Origin: Phlegmacium glaucopus
Lineage: Eukaryota; Basidiomycota; Agaricomycetes; Agaricales; Cortinariaceae
Assembly: GCA_015039465.1 (NCBI GenBank)
Contig: MU130567.1
Span: 77,239 to 141,238 of the forward strand
Length of the DNA stretch: 64,000 bases
Direction of reading: 5' to 3'
This document shows positions 48,410 through 61,453 of this stretch, one piece after another. Both the position numbers and the translations under genes were made by a program. The notes below the pieces were generated by a model. The model made no database searches. It worked only from the letters and a program-made list of their open reading frames with translations, and was not told where the DNA came from. Numbering within the stretch: position 1 is the stretch's first letter; each line of letters opens with the position of its first letter.

Positions 48410-51400
48410 ATGTTTTGGAGGTAGTCTGCTGCTCCGGATAATGCACCATTATCTAACCCCCCTTCCCTTCCCTTTTATACCCCCCAACCCGATCCTTTTT
48501 TTTTGCAACTAGATTTGGGTTCCACAATGCATCAACCATCGACAGTCTGCTAGACAAGGAAGACGTCGTCCTAGAAGCCATCTTAGACGAAGATGACCTC
48601 ATACAAGAATGTAAAGCTCAGAATACCAGGCTTATCGATTACTTCGGCAGGGTTGACGTTTTACACAAGTTGTTGGGCTATGTGACTGGACAGATCGAGA
48701 GTGATGAGAAGGGAAAGTTCAAGTCAGTTGGCTTTACTGTGCAATGAGTTTTTTTTTCACTTACATCCTGTGTTTTGCCCAGGTATCCTTATATCGCCAC
48801 AGAAGTGCTGTGCTGCGAGATATGGTCGATAGTCGATACTTGCGTGAACGAACGGCAGCAACTCCTGGTTCCCTTCTGGGAAACCGTCTTGGAGAAATCT
48901 CCAGATGAAATGAAGTCTCAAATGATAATCGCTTCTCATTTTGCAAAGATAAACTCTGTCTTTATGGCTAAAAAACCGGCGGAAGTGAGTTACAGATCCT
49001 TCTACTCCCTTTTTTTTATTGGTTTTCTTTTGCTTCCTAGGATTTCTTTGAAAAGTAATACTAAACATCCCCTTCAAAGATGCTGGAATTTATCCAAGCC
49101 CAACCTTCAATCGTGGATCGTCTGCTCAGACACGTTGAATCGCCTGCTTTTATAGATCTTATTGGCAGAATCCTCCAACTGGACGAGAACGTCCAAAATT
49201 GCAATGTCATCGAGGTACCCCTCTCATTCCACCACTTCTCCACTTCCACTTTCTAACTATCATTCTAGTGGCTCGCCTCCCAAAACTTCATGGGTCGACT
49301 AGTAATCCTCTTATCCCCCAACTATTCACCTTCTATCCACAACATCGTTTCTGACTTGCTCAAAACCATCATCTCATTAGCCACGCCTTCTCCAGGTGCA
49401 GGTATCACCGACACCCTCCAAAACGGACCTGCATCCAACCTCTTAGTAAGAGAATTGGCGTCAAAGAAAAGAGCGGCGACCTTGGTTGATTATATGCTCT
49501 TCGATTTTTCATCTGATGCCTGTAATACACCTACGTCATCAGAACGAAAAGAACACAGTTTTCAAACAGACGAACAGAAGCTGGGACAAGAAACCGAAGA
49601 TTGTGCACTCCCTTGTCCAACATACGATTCCTCCATCTCCTCCATCGTCCAATCAATGGGTCTACTAGTCGAAGTGATCCGTAAAAACAATTCAGATTAT
49701 TTTGAGCCTTATCTCTTCCATACTCTCCGAAACCGGCTTATTCAAGTACAGCAGCATTCACATTTGAGTGGAGATGATGTTAGGGAGGCTTTGGAGGGCG
49801 TTATGAGGGATATGGTGGATAGGATGGGAGTTGTGCATTTAGGTCCCATGTTACAGATTTTGGCGGAGAGGTTGGGTGAGTTTCAGAAGTATTTGAGGCT
49901 TCCGAGGTCTTTGGTATGTTCGTGCTTTTTTCTGCTTCTGTTTTATTGTAACCTTCCTCCCTCACAGCAAGGTCCAATAAAAACCACGATTGGTCCAATG
50001 ACACCATTCACGCTGGAACGCTACCGTATAGTGGAGGTATATGCTGAACTGCTGCATTGTTCCAATATGTCCCTCTTGAATCGACCTGCAAATTATTCCC
50101 GGATGTATGATTCGGAAGGCAGATTACAAGGTGGACTTGGGGGGTTGGAGGAATTGGCTCATGTTATTGCGCTTAATGGGTCTTATCGGAGTGGTGGAGA
50201 AGGAGGTGGGGATGGAGTAGGGATGGATGAAAGAGATGAAATTGAACCTGCTTTGGACTTTCCCATACACAGTGCCGGTGCTGGTGGGGATGAGATGTTA
50301 GGTTCAGACGACGACGATGAAGGGATGACAGATTCAGAAGATGAACCAGGGAGTTCTGATGATGAAGCAATGGAGGAGATCGTGATGTCTGATGAACCGC
50401 CTATTGATGTGCGGTTGTCACCTTTGCCTGTACATGATGATGGTCTTTTGTCAATTTCGTCGGAGTCGGGTATGGGGTTGCTGGGGAATATGGCTTCTGC
50501 TTCTTTTTCGTCAGTGGCGGATGTTAGAGACCTGGACACACGGACAGTCCAGTTAACTAGGAATGGGAGTGGAAGTAATTTGCCTCGATCAAGTCCAGAT
50601 CATTATCCTCCTACTCCTCCACCAGGATTAACATCCTATCCTTCTTCTTCCTCTTCCTCCTCCTCCTTTAGACGTAATCCGCAAGGCTCCAGAAGAAGTT
50701 CACGGTCAAGGAGACGTGCGACAATGGACAATTCAACGGAATCATTGATAGTTGTGGGTGAGTATATGAAGAAAAGGTTGTTAGATGAAGGTGTGGTTGG
50801 TATGATTGTTGTCAGTGAAATTTCATTCTTTTCCCATTCTTTTCATACCTTAACTGTTTCTTTCGGCCTGTTCAGGACCTATTCTTCCAATATCCATGGA
50901 ATAATTTCCTTCACAGCGCCGTCTACGACTTTTTGCATCAAGTGTTGACTGGAAGAGTGGATTCGGGATACAATCGGGAATTGGTAATCTCGTTGTTCCG
51001 GGATGCGAAAATATTGCATAGGATTATAGAAGGTCAGGCTAGGAATGATGCTGAAAGGTGTGTATCATTCTTCCCCTTCCCTTTTTTTTTTGCATACAAT
51101 ACTGACCTTCATTTTCGCCTTACCCAGTTCAAAACCAAAAGGCGTCCGACTAGGTTATATGGGCCATCTAATGCTCATCTCCGAAGATGTCATAACTGCT
51201 CTAGCTCGTTTCCCTCCAGATTTACGTCTCATCATCATCCAATACGCACCTGAACCTGAATGGGACCAATATGTGACTGGGAGGTATAATGAGACAAAAG
51301 AAGAGGACGCTAGGCTGTTGGGGGGTGGGAAACCGGTTGTGGTAGGGAAGGGAGCGAGGGGTGGGAGTGTTATGCAGTGGAAGGTTGATGAGGATGATTT

Positions 51401-52342
51401 GGGTGTTGGTGGGAGTGGGGGTGGAATTGGGGGCGGGGGCAACGGGAATGGAGGCGGAGGCGGAGGTGTTAGAGGCGAGTTTAGAAGAGCGAGTAGCGTT
51501 GAGCCTTCGTCTGGGCAGGTTACTTCTACTGCTGATTTTGGACCTGCCCCTATGGAAGAAGATGAAGATGAAGATGACGATAATGTATTATCTGGCCGAG
51601 CACCACATGTAAGTATATCTATCTCTCCGCACTGCTAGTCTCATTCAAATTGATTCTTTTCATCTTTTTTTGTTCTAGTTCGCTCGATATCTAGCACAAG
51701 AAATATCTTCAGATCATTTCGGGTCATCATCATCTGATGACGACGATGAAGATGAAGGATGGTTGGCTCAATCAACGTTCAATAGTATCGGTAGTGCGCC
51801 CGTTTCGACACGTACGTTTGGTGAACAACGAAGACCATTGAGTAGTGTTGGTACGTTTGACGTGAGTGTTTGAATTAAACCTCGCAAAGTCTCTGAAATC
51901 TGACGTGCGATCTTTTCTTCTTCTCACTGTGTATTTAGGATTCATTTGATCCTACGGGTTCAGTTTCTCTTGCCATGTCTCAAGACCCGTTCAGTCCACA
52001 TGACGATGTGGGTGTCATCCCTCTTTTTTCTTCTCTTCTAACTCTTTTTCACAGGACGGCTTCGGACCCTTCTCAGATCCAAGCGGAGGCACCGTCAGCG
52101 ATTCATTCACATTCAGCTCTTCTCTCTCAGATGAAGATTCTTCTTTTGAGAATTTTGGAGATTTTGGAGATTTTCAAACAGCGGAGGATGGGGAATTGAC
52201 GCCTACGTCGGGTAGCTGGACTTTTGCTAATGAGGGTGGAGGAAGCGTTGATAGTAGCGGCACCGGTGCTGGAGCTGGTGGAGCCGGAACTGGATCAGAA
52301 GCGGATGACGGATCGAGTTCAAGTTCAAGATTGACGAGGTAA
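48410..52342 (+). CDS. SAPS-domain protein (SIT4/PP6 phosphatase-associated, extragenic suppressor of kinetochore type)
   Basis: Eleven exons (48410-48420, 48513-48722, 48783-48984, 49080-49214, 49269-49913, 49968-50810, 50876-51057, 51128-51608, 51679-51861, 51939-52007, 52055-52342) join in phase to 1,082 aa. The 11-nt first exon encodes MFW plus part of Arg, giving the family's hallmark start MFWRFGFHNASTIDSLLDKE. The SAPS helical domain covers roughly residues 1-650 (DEDDLIQECKAQNTRLIDYF; KYPYIATEVLCCEIWSIVDT; DLFFQYPWNNFLHSAVYDFL; RLGYMGHLMLISEDVITAL). It is interrupted by a low-complexity acidic/Ser loop (about 400-570). A Gly-rich and acidic C-terminal tail follows. The family are regulatory subunits of PP6-type phosphatase in G1/S and TOR signalling. 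Confidence 0.93.
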
Positions 52343-52649
52343 AATGCGGAAGTGACCTGGACCATTTTACTACCTGTAGGTCTTTTGCTTTTTATATATG
52401 TATACATTCAGCTTTTTGTATATGTATGTATTACATATCTTACATTCATTTTTCGTCCTGCTGTGTGTGTTTTTTTTTTTTTTTTTTCATTTTCATTAGA
52501 CTCGTGACCAACTGTCATGACTTCAAGAGTATATGTGGCTTGCGCTTGCATCTCTTTCTGACTACCTTCGCAATACCCAAAAGCGGAGCCTTGTGACCAA
52601 ACTTCGAAATTGCAGCAGTGGAAGACTCGAGCGCTAGTCCCGCGACGTT

Positions 52650-55147
52650 ATGTTTCCAAGAATTTCCAACCTTGCAATTTATGGAGGAGTATTCAATAGT
52701 CAGACCAACCATTCTACGTCACGAGGTATGCCAGTGCAATCGTCTTATAATCATGGACTTCCTAATCAAAAAATTGGAACTTCAGGGATGGACATTCTTC
52801 TAGAGTGGATCGAATGTGGCGCATTCCACGACTCAGATGAACTCTACGATGCACCAAAATGTCATCCTCATACCCGTGTTGCTGTGATAGCCGATATCAT
52901 GCAATGGGTCGACGAATTTCAGTTGGTGGAGGACGATTTCATGTTGTGGCTCTTTGGACCAGCTGGCGCTGGAAAATCTGCTATTGCCAAAAGGATTGCG
53001 GAAGAGGCAGCTAAGAAAGGCCTACTCATTGCCACCTTTTTCTTCTCAAGAACATCACCGACCCGAAACAATAAAGACAGGCTTGTCGCAACGCTAGCGT
53101 ACCAGCTAGCATTATCAATTCCTGACACCCGCATTCATATAGAGAACGCAATCGAGCGGGATCCCGCCATCTTCAAGAAGAACATTCAAATCCAACTCGA
53201 TACTCTCCTTATCAAACCTCTCCAATTCACATTATCAAATCAGGCCGTCCCCTTTCCAAAATTGTTTGTCGTAGACGGTCTCGACGAGTGTAATGATAGC
53301 CAAGCACAAGTGACAATCCTCCACGCTATTTCATCTCTCCATAAATACAAACTACCCATCATGTTCCTTGTTGTCAGTCGGCCCGAACAAGACCTTATCA
53401 CCTCATTCAACAACAGCAACCCGCTCAAATTCATCCACCGTCGGCTTGCTTTGGATGATACATACCATCCAGATAATGATATTCGCCTCTTCTTTTCTGA
53501 CAAGTTCGAGGACATCAAGCGCACCCATCCTTTGAGATCGACCATTCCAATCTCTTGGCCAACTCCACAAGCTTTAGAAGTGCTGGTCAGGAAATCATCT
53601 GGGCAGTTCATATATGGTGCCACAGTTGTCAGATTTGTTGAATCGAACCGCCATCGACCAACCAAACGCCTGGAAATTATCCTCGGAATCGAACCGCCTG
53701 GCATTACGAACCCATTCGCCGAGCTGGATGCTCTCTACCATCACATTTTATCTTCTGTGGATAACATACAAGTCGTATTGCGCGTTCTCAGTCTCTATCT
53801 TGCGACACCCTACATTCAACTGATGTTTTGGGGAAATAACCCCTGTGAGTCAGTTGACCAGTTTTTGTGTCTGGAACAGGGAGATGTCCACCTCGTCTTA
53901 ATCGCCTTGTCATCCGTTGTTTCATACGATGAATTGTCTGGAGTGGTCAAGATCCTGCATACCTCTCTTGTCGATTTCCTGTCTGATAGACGCCGATCTA
54001 CTATTTTTTACATTGATATGGCAAGTGCATGTACTGATTTTGTCCACCATATTTTTCAATATGTCAAAGCACCCGATGGAATACGAGGTAGGTTGCCACC
54101 CTGATTACACTTTGACTGACTGAAACATCCTGGACTCCAGCCGGAGATGTTGACCTGTTCTGGGGACTGTCTGAGCTGTTTCGCTGGGTTCTCAAAGACC
54201 AACTCCGGAGTGATATCTTGGACTTCGACTTTGATGCCTTTATGAAGGCGGTCACTGAACGTTATTTTCATAGAGGGCCTTTCTACAATCGTTCTGGAAT
54301 CGGGAACCGTGTGATCTGGACCTTCCAAACCTGGACGGCAATTCTTGCTACCGCGGTGAGAATCGAGATGCACATTCATCCAAAGTCTTCATGGCTCATA
54401 TCATAACGCATCTACCGGTAGGATCTTGAAGATGAAGATAGAAAAAAAGCTGTTGATCAATGCAACAAATCTTTCGAGACTCAGCTACAAATCTATCAAT
54501 CCGACCCGCGATTACAACTATTACTCACTTTGGCAGCTGCCAATATCAAGACTGCCACGTATCTACGATCTGAATTGGAATATTTGGTTCCGTCTTGTAG
54601 ATGTAAAGATATCCTCCTGGACTTGGACAACCACGCCCTTCATCTTATCGATCAGCGTGCATTGGACCTTCGCCACGGATACCTCGCACCCTTTTCGTCT
54701 GCCGGGCTGATTGACATAATAACCCCTTTTGTAGATGGTGATAAATATGCCTTTGCTGCCTTACATTGCATGCATTTCCTGTCCAATCCGCCGTAAGTTA
54801 TTCAATACTTTCAGAAACCCCAATTGACAAGGTAGTCTTGCAGAGCCTACTCCGAGGGCATTGATGATCCCAACATGGGCCCCGTATATCCGGAATGGAA
54901 GGCAACCTGCGACATGACTCTCAGTATGCTGCGTAAACTGCTGCAAGAGTCAAATGCTTCGCCAGAGCTAGTACAATTTATTAGTAATCACGACATCCAC
55001 CCAATGATTCGGAAAAGTTTTCCTGTTATCCTTGTATGGTGGGTAGATGTGCATATTCTTGCATTTCTGAGTGTAAGTCATTTTCTGGAACTGGGATTAT
55101 CTCTTTCATCTTCATTTGATATTTTTGTTTTGAAATGGAACTCATAG
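52650..55147 (+). CDS. NACHT-domain NTPase (fungal NLR-like)
   Basis: Exons 52650-54087, 54141-54355, 54422-54792 and 54844 to about 55070 (or the stop at 55147) join in phase, about 850 aa. A short N-terminus ends in TSGMDILLEWIECGAFHDSD, a frequent opening of agaricomycete NACHT proteins. The P-loop GPAGAGKS is at residues 103-110, and the Walker B/NACHT motif LFVVDGLDEC at 205-214. IMFLVVSRPEQDL (sensor 1) and a winged-helix-like region with LHTSLVDFLSDRRRS follow. The C-terminal third is helical without WD40, ankyrin or TPR repeats I can recognise. Such proteins act in non-self recognition and programmed cell death; the role of this one is unknown. The 3' end is not certain. Confidence 0.85.
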
Positions 55148-55981
55148 CGAGTAACTATGTGCATCAACTGGAGGATAACATCTGTGATACAACGAGCTCC
55201 ATTTGCAACTGGTTTGTGAAACAAAAAAATCTCAGAAATCTAGTGATAACTTTAAATTTTCTATTAGACCAGCGGCAGTGTAAAGTCAAAGAGAGTGATG
55301 CCAGAGCTAATGAACACAAGAGCTTGCGTCGATCACCACATGTTGATCAGTGTTGTTTGGAATGGCACATCAACGAACTCGGATTTCGAGCTATTATGGC
55401 CCATAGCATGGGTCTATCTTTTCATAGTGCCTTGACTGCGTAGTGTAGCGCCATGATGCGTAGTGAACTTAAATATGACTGATGTAACAGGACTGCAGGT
55501 TTCAAGTGCAACTCCAAGAAGGGAATCAAAACCAAATGAACGACATCTTTGATGCTGTACTAATTAATGTGGTATGACTGTGGGGAATATGGAACTAATC
55601 TTGAGAAAAACTGTAATAACACGGCAATGCTGTGACTTTGAATAGATGTCATTTGCATACAAACACAGAAGGTACCTGTGCTCAGTGCTATTGAGTTGAA
55701 CAATGTGATGATGAGTATTACTATCATGATACTACTAGCAAATGATTCATGAGTGACGGGGCTTCTTGGAGGTCCAGGTGTGTGAAAATGTGGTGCTGAC
55801 TTTCCGCAACACCACTGGCAGGGCTGTATGTCAGATGGTAGGTCCTCAGCCATCGAAATTCGATGGTCAAGTTGCCCAGATCTGGCATAGAGTTGAATGA
55901 TCGCCGAATAAGACGATCACGAAGGTGCGAGATAAGCGCTCGTGGTTCATGACAATAAACATCGGAGTGTAAAAATGCCGC
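55148..55981. other. Intergenic / unassigned
   Basis: A plus-strand frame 55135-55443 (102 codons) directly overlaps the end of the NACHT gene and may be its final exon in another frame, or nothing. No other support. Confidence 0.35.
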
Positions 55982-57339
55982 TTGTTCCGAAACGAGGAGT
56001 TTGGTTCACTTGATGTTGAATCTGGATTGTGGAATGTTTTTTTCAAGCAACTCCACACCCAGCCTGGGACTAAGAAGTGTGTCGCAATTTTCTGCAGCTA
56101 TGGCAGCCCAGGGCGACACACCATCTCTAATGATGCACCCACGCCTCATATTTTGGAAGACTCCGCAAGAATTTCCTTACTACCGGACTCAACAGCCCGT
56201 CTGCCTGTTGGCTTGCTTTTCACGGACATTGAATATAATGAAGCTATTGCAGCTTTTCGACACAATAGTCTTCCGGGGCTAATGGATGCCACTCTCAGAC
56301 AGTATATTTTCGACTTGACTACTAGTGGGCACCCTGGTGCAGTAGCGAGCCTTCTCCGACTTATACATGCTAGGTACAAGGTATTATATCAGTACCAATC
56401 TGTTGGATTTACCCATTGATTACGTATTTGCAACTGAAAAGGTGTTTAGACGAATTTCAGAGACTTCTACCGCCAGAATCGCGGCCCGATGTTCTTTTTC
56501 CAGCTCTGAAAAATCTGCTGTTTACCCGCGGTCATCTAAGGCTGGCAGACGTGCAGAAGGTAGATTATGCAAGATTCTTCAAGCTCATTATCTTGGAGGG
56601 CTTCCCTTCGGAATAATGATCCAGACGACAAAGTAACCAAACAGTGTGTCCGCAATGGGTGGGTACATGTACTAGATTCCGTGGACGACATCGACCAACT
56701 TGTGTTCGCGTCACTTGAATTATTTGGCTTGGTTACTGTTTCCACCATCGGCCCTCACTAGTGACGACCTTCCGTATCCCACCGTCCTTGATTTTGCTAA
56801 AGCCGCCATTCGTCTTTTTAATCCGAATCAATCATCTCAGCCTAAGCGAAAGTCCAAACGCATCCCAGAGTCGCAATACAAGCAAGAACTGTATCGGTCC
56901 ATTCACACCTTGGTCCTTGACTAAAGGCAAATTATGGCCAACTCCCGAGTTCGACTCCACTCTACATATGGGTGACAAATACTAAATTCTACAAAGAACC
57001 CATTACGTCAGGCTGGCTACGGGAGACTAACTCCACTCCAAATGCTAGACTTGGGTGACTAAATCTTTTCATTCCAGTAAAGGATTGGGGGATAGAACTG
57101 ACTCCGAGTCGTGATGGCGACAAGTTGGCAGGGCGTGTATCATGGTTCCATTCAGGCGGTGCGTACACTTAAATGCAAGAGATAACATCGCATATATTCT
57201 CGACTTCCGAACTAGCATGCCAATAAGAAGGCATTCTAGTGAGATATTCATGGTAGTATCTGATACAGCATTACGTAAACATACTGTATCACGTAGTCTT
57301 CAGAGGAGTACCGGCAAGTGCAGATTGTCAGCTTCATAG
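55982..57339 (+). pseudogene. Crinkler-RHS-type protein remnant, frameshifted
   Basis: Protein-like blocks occur in changing frames. They are LWNVFFKQLHTQPG / AIFCSYGSPG / DSARISLLPDSTARLPVGLL (55982-56360), QRLLPPESRPDVLFPALKNL (56416-56616), NGWVHVLDSVDDIDQLVFAS (56650-56720), YLAWLLFPPSALTSDDLPYP (frame +1 from about 56708), ESQYKQELYRSIHT, then KDWGIELTPSRDGDKLAGRV (57081 on) and IAYILDFRTSMPIRRHSSEI (another frame). Order and wording match the fungal Crinkler-RHS family: an NTPase region, then a nuclease-like domain with GIEL...ILDFR. The N-terminal header and P-loop are missing, and at least two frameshifts not explained by introns are present. It is most likely a dead copy. Confidence 0.7.
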
Positions 57340-57689
57340 ATTCTTTCCACCTAATTCCTGATTGAATAATGGCTACCTGATGTTTTGTGAAATAATATAC
57401 AATGTTGTACGTCATTATACATGTTTTTTAGGCCATATATATGTGATTCAAGAGGAGCTCTGATTGATCCAAAGGCAGTCAAAACCAAGGACGGGGCATT
57501 ACGAGGAGAGGCGTCGAACGAAAGCGTCTGCTATTCAAGTTGGCATGGCAGGGTGAGTATTTGGAGCTCCTTGATGGGCCCACGGCTGGTGTTGAATAGA
57601 CGCACTCAAAAATCTATTCTCTCCTAAATACTCGAATCAGTGAGTCCCCCTCTGTCCCAAGTCTGAAAATTCTCATCAGAATATTCCTA

Positions 57690-58911
57690 TCAGATTATTC
57701 CCGTTGTGTTTTGCTGCGACATCCGATGATCAAACAGGCGATCCGAAAGTGCAAGTTCGAATCGCTCTTTCCCTTCCCTGGTTTCCGAGATCTTGGGGTT
57801 TGACAGATCGAAGCTGCCGTTGCCAAAAGTGTCATCATATTCTTCGTATGTCCATTCCAGCTCGCTTGCGCCTTTCATATGCTTGAAAAGGCCCTGCATA
57901 AAGTGATCAGTGAACAGCTCGTCGATTGGGCGGAGTGTCGGGTCTTGGATATGATCCAGTTGGAGATGGAGGCCGTTGATATCTGCATTGCCGTTGGTGA
58001 ATGCAGTTATGCGATAATTGTTCTACGTAGAAAATCAAGCCCTGAGGAATGGAGCAAGTATCCTACAACAGAACTCACGTTCGGATTTACCCCAAATTCA
58101 TAATTGTCCCATGCATCATGTAAATCGCTTCGTAGGGTAATTACGTTTTGTACTGAGTCGATCTTCATCGGGCCACCCATACAGGCTTCGTCTGCCGTGT
58201 CGGTGATCTTGCTTGGGTACCCTTTGCGTATCCACTATGGTAGCGACAGTGGTAATGCTCAAAAGGAATGTAGTAGAGACAAATGACCCACTTCAGCATC
58301 ATGTGTCCGTGGAAATATATGCGCAACCTTAAGACGACTGTACGTCTGGGTTTGCATGCCCGTGATGAGGCATTTGCCATCTCTAGCACGTCCACGGGAG
58401 CGGTAGTGGTGCCCCTATAAGGTAAGAATAGTCAGCCAAATCTGTATTGAGGAGAATTTCAGCATTTGCTGACGCGGGCAGGGGTGTTGGAATGGGTGGG
58501 GTTGCGAGGTCGTGCGAGCGTGGCCACCAGACCAACACGAATGGGTTCACCAGCTGATTTATAATAAGCCAAGCTTGACATCTCGAAGATTTATCGGCTA
58601 CTCACTACTGGAGAGCAATATGTATTGCCCTGGTTGTACGACCTGAGCTCCTGACGGACATGGTGCACCATGTTGCAATGTTGTAGCATCATATGGGAAA
58701 ATCGACCAAGACGTCGTAGTAACGATGAATGTGATCAAGTATCTGTAAAACTCGTCCCACTGGAGGGTACCATACTGCCAGAACCCTGCAAGCGCTGTTA
58801 GCACAGATGAGACTACAAAGTAATCAGTGAAAGTGTTGTACCAGCAATAACACCACCTTCAAAATCGAATACTTCCACATTGCGTCTCTGCAGCCGAGGT
58901 GGTCCGTCCAT
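57690..58911 (-). CDS. HNH endonuclease-domain protein (agaricomycete PF13391-type)
   Basis: Six exons (58911-58842, 58785-58606, 58553-58474, 58414-58292, 58234-58079, 58022-57690) join in phase to 313 aa. N-terminal part: MDGPPRLQRRNVEVFDFEGG. The nuclease core is split over three exons: DGKCLITGM, VAHIFPRTHDAE + WIRKGYPSKITDT, KIDSVQNVITLRSDLHDAWD. The His of AHIFP, the Asn of VQNVITL and the final His of DLHDAW give the HNH pattern. The C-terminal region continues LQLDHIQDPTLRPIDELFTD and a helical acidic tail. The family is highly expanded in mushroom-forming fungi and uncharacterised; the sequence supports a metal-dependent nuclease fold, not a substrate. No frame breaks. Confidence 0.85.
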
Positions 58912-59032
58912 ATCTTCAAAGTTTCAGACATAAACTCAAGTCCAACAACGCGTGAACTGTAATTGATCCGCTAATCCAAAATAAATAAATAAATAAATAT
59001 TTTCAACTACAGAGTCCCACCAGTCTTTTCTG
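58912..59032. promoter_or_regulatory. 121-bp divergent promoter, HNH gene / TRF4
   Basis: Only 121 bp separate the two start codons. It contains an AATA(AATA)n run at 58980-58998 but no clear TATA box placed for both genes. Confidence 0.5.
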
Positions 59033-61453
59033 ATGGCGTCTGGCCTGTCAATGTCTACAGAGAAAACTACGGAAAACTCTCGACCACCCCTTGCCGAATC
59101 TCGCAAAAGGCGTCGCATGCGCCGGCGGCGCGAACCACAAGATTCTGCTGCTATTGATACCACACCCATAACTAGTGTGCCTTCCACACCAAGGAGCAGA
59201 CAGCTTGACGAGTATAGCCACAAGGAATCTAAAGAGGCGACAACTTCATCGAATATCGCTACAAATGGATTAGCGACATTCGAAGAAGGGGAAGATTTCA
59301 TACCATTCGTCATTTCGGATCCGGCAGATGACGAGCCCGGTCCAAGCAGGAGGGGGACAGATCGAACGAACGAGCGTCACCATGAAACTGAAAAAAATTC
59401 CGATCCAGATGTTACAGCTGGGCGTCAACTCCCTGAACGACAGGCAATGTCGAGTAGTGATTTGAATGAAGTTCCGTCGCCGGACCGTGTTAGGAGAATA
59501 TCCAAGATGCTTGGATCAGAACGGGAGTGGGATCGAGGAAAAGAGGTCGCTGCTGATGATAGGTATGATAGAAAGAATGGACGTGGGAGGGATCGTAAAC
59601 GCAAATATGATGAGTACGACGATGGGTACTCGAACCAAAAACAACGGGTTGAAGTTAGGTCGCGAAAATGTCCATGGGTAGCTGGTTTGGACTTGAACCG
59701 TTGTTCGAATGTTGCTGAAATGTGGGTGGGACGGTGTTCAGGTTTTGAGATTCTCTAATTACTATATATTTTAGGTTCCACCTCGAGGTCGAGTCGTTCG
59801 TTGACTGGATATCGCCATCGCCGGTTGAAGACGAAGTCCGTGGCTTAATTGTCACTCAAATCACTCAAATTATCTCCGCGAAGTTTCCAGACGCTCATGT
59901 ATTTCCCTTTGGAAGCTACCAAACCAAGCTATATCTACCAATGGGGTGGGTACTGTTGATTCTCCATGTTTTTTTCCGTTGCTTCACGCACTGATAGTGT
60001 CCTAGGGATATCGACCTAGTTGTTTTGTCAGAGTCCATGGCGTATAGCGACAAGTCAACCGTCCTACATGCACTCGCAAATGCTTTAAAGCGAAACAAGG
60101 TTACCTCAAATGTCACGATCGTCGCAAAGGCCAAGGTTCCAATCGTAAAGTTTATAACAACCCATGGTCGGTTAAAAGTTGATATCAGCATCAACCAAGA
60201 AAATGGGCTAGTTGCTGGACAAATCATTAGTGGTTTCTTGAAAGATATGGCACCTGGCATTAATGGCGGAGAGAGTAAAGCTTTACGGAGTCTAGTCATG
60301 ATAACAAAGGCCTTCCTTAGCCAGCGAAGCATGAACGAGGTCTACACTGGAGGGCTCGGAAGCTACAGCGTCGTTTGTCTAGCCGTCAGCTTCTTACAAA
60401 TGCATCCGAAAATCAGGAGAGGAGAAATTGATCCAGAGCGTAACCTTGGCGTCTTGGTCATGGAGTTTTTCGAGCTATATGGATTACATTTCAACTATGA
60501 TGAAGTTGGAATCTCTTTGAGGGATGGGGGCACTTATTTCAACAAGCGACAGAGAGGATGGCATGCGGAGTACAAGAAGAACATGATATCCATCGAAGAC
60601 CCAGCGGATCCATGTAAGTAGTTTCATCATTTCCGCAATATGTATGTACTGAGAGGAATTTTGTTCAGCAAACGATATCTCCAGTGGCTCGTATAATTTT
60701 CACAAAGTCCGAACTGCTTTTGCAGGTGCTTATGGAATTTTGACGTCAACTGCATATCTTCGTGCTGGTATATTAAGCTCGCGGCAATATGGAAGAGCTG
60801 TACACCTTCGAAGCCATTATGAACCAGAAGACCTTAGCATACTCTCAACGGTAATGGGCATTACGCAGGAGGTAGATCATGGTCTTTATTTATCATGTCG
60901 ACTTATTCACAAGAACTTGGCTTTTCAGACGATCAACCACCGCAAGCTTGTGCAAGAGATATACGATCAAGGGGTCCTACATTCAATCCTTGGTGTAAAG
61001 CCCCTGCCAACGGTAGTTAAACACATTCAAACCGATGAAGAAATCATCTATCATAAACCACATTCACCATCATCGAAACGACAAGCTTCAAAGGTCGTTG
61101 AGGATGCATGGGAAGAGAGGAGGCAAAGCCGTGACTATGCTTACGACGAACCTCCTTCTCGTCCTCGGCAACATCATCGGGTAGCAGACGAAGGCGGACG
61201 TTACGATATTGGACGACAGCCACCCAAAAAGCGACGGAAGACAGGTCGTAGAGTAGATGATCACCCTGTCATTTTCGTTGACGATGACGATGAGGAGCGT
61301 CGTGTGTATGATGACCCAGAAGTGGGTGAGTATGAGAGTGATGAAGGCGATGTCGACAAATACCCATCATATTTTGAGAAGCCAAGGAACGATAGGCGGA
61401 GGTCGTATTGGTTGTCGAAAGGCATTGGACCTGGAAGTATAGATGATGATTGA
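59033..61453 (+). CDS. Non-canonical poly(A) polymerase, Trf4/5 (TRAMP) type
   Basis: Exons 59033-59721, 59775-59945, 60006-60613, 60669-60871 and 60929-61453 join in phase to 731 aa. A basic, Arg/Ser-rich disordered N-terminus (1-220) leads to the catalytic domain: MFHLEVESFVDWISPSP, the helical-turn FPFGSYQTKLYLP and MGDIDLVVLSES with the metal-binding Asp pair (about 288/290). DISINQENGLVAGQIISGFL contains the third acidic residue. The PAP-associated domain includes GGLGSYSVVCLAVSFLQMHP and NLGVLVMEFFELYGLHFNYD. The tail is basic then acidic (KKRRKTGR; VDDDDEE). It adds short A-tails to RNAs for nuclear exosome decay (TRAMP complex) in the nucleus. Confidence 0.95.

Noticed and set aside
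50173..50539. Minus-strand ORFs inside the SAPS gene
   Set aside because: Antisense shadows of its acidic low-complexity loop.
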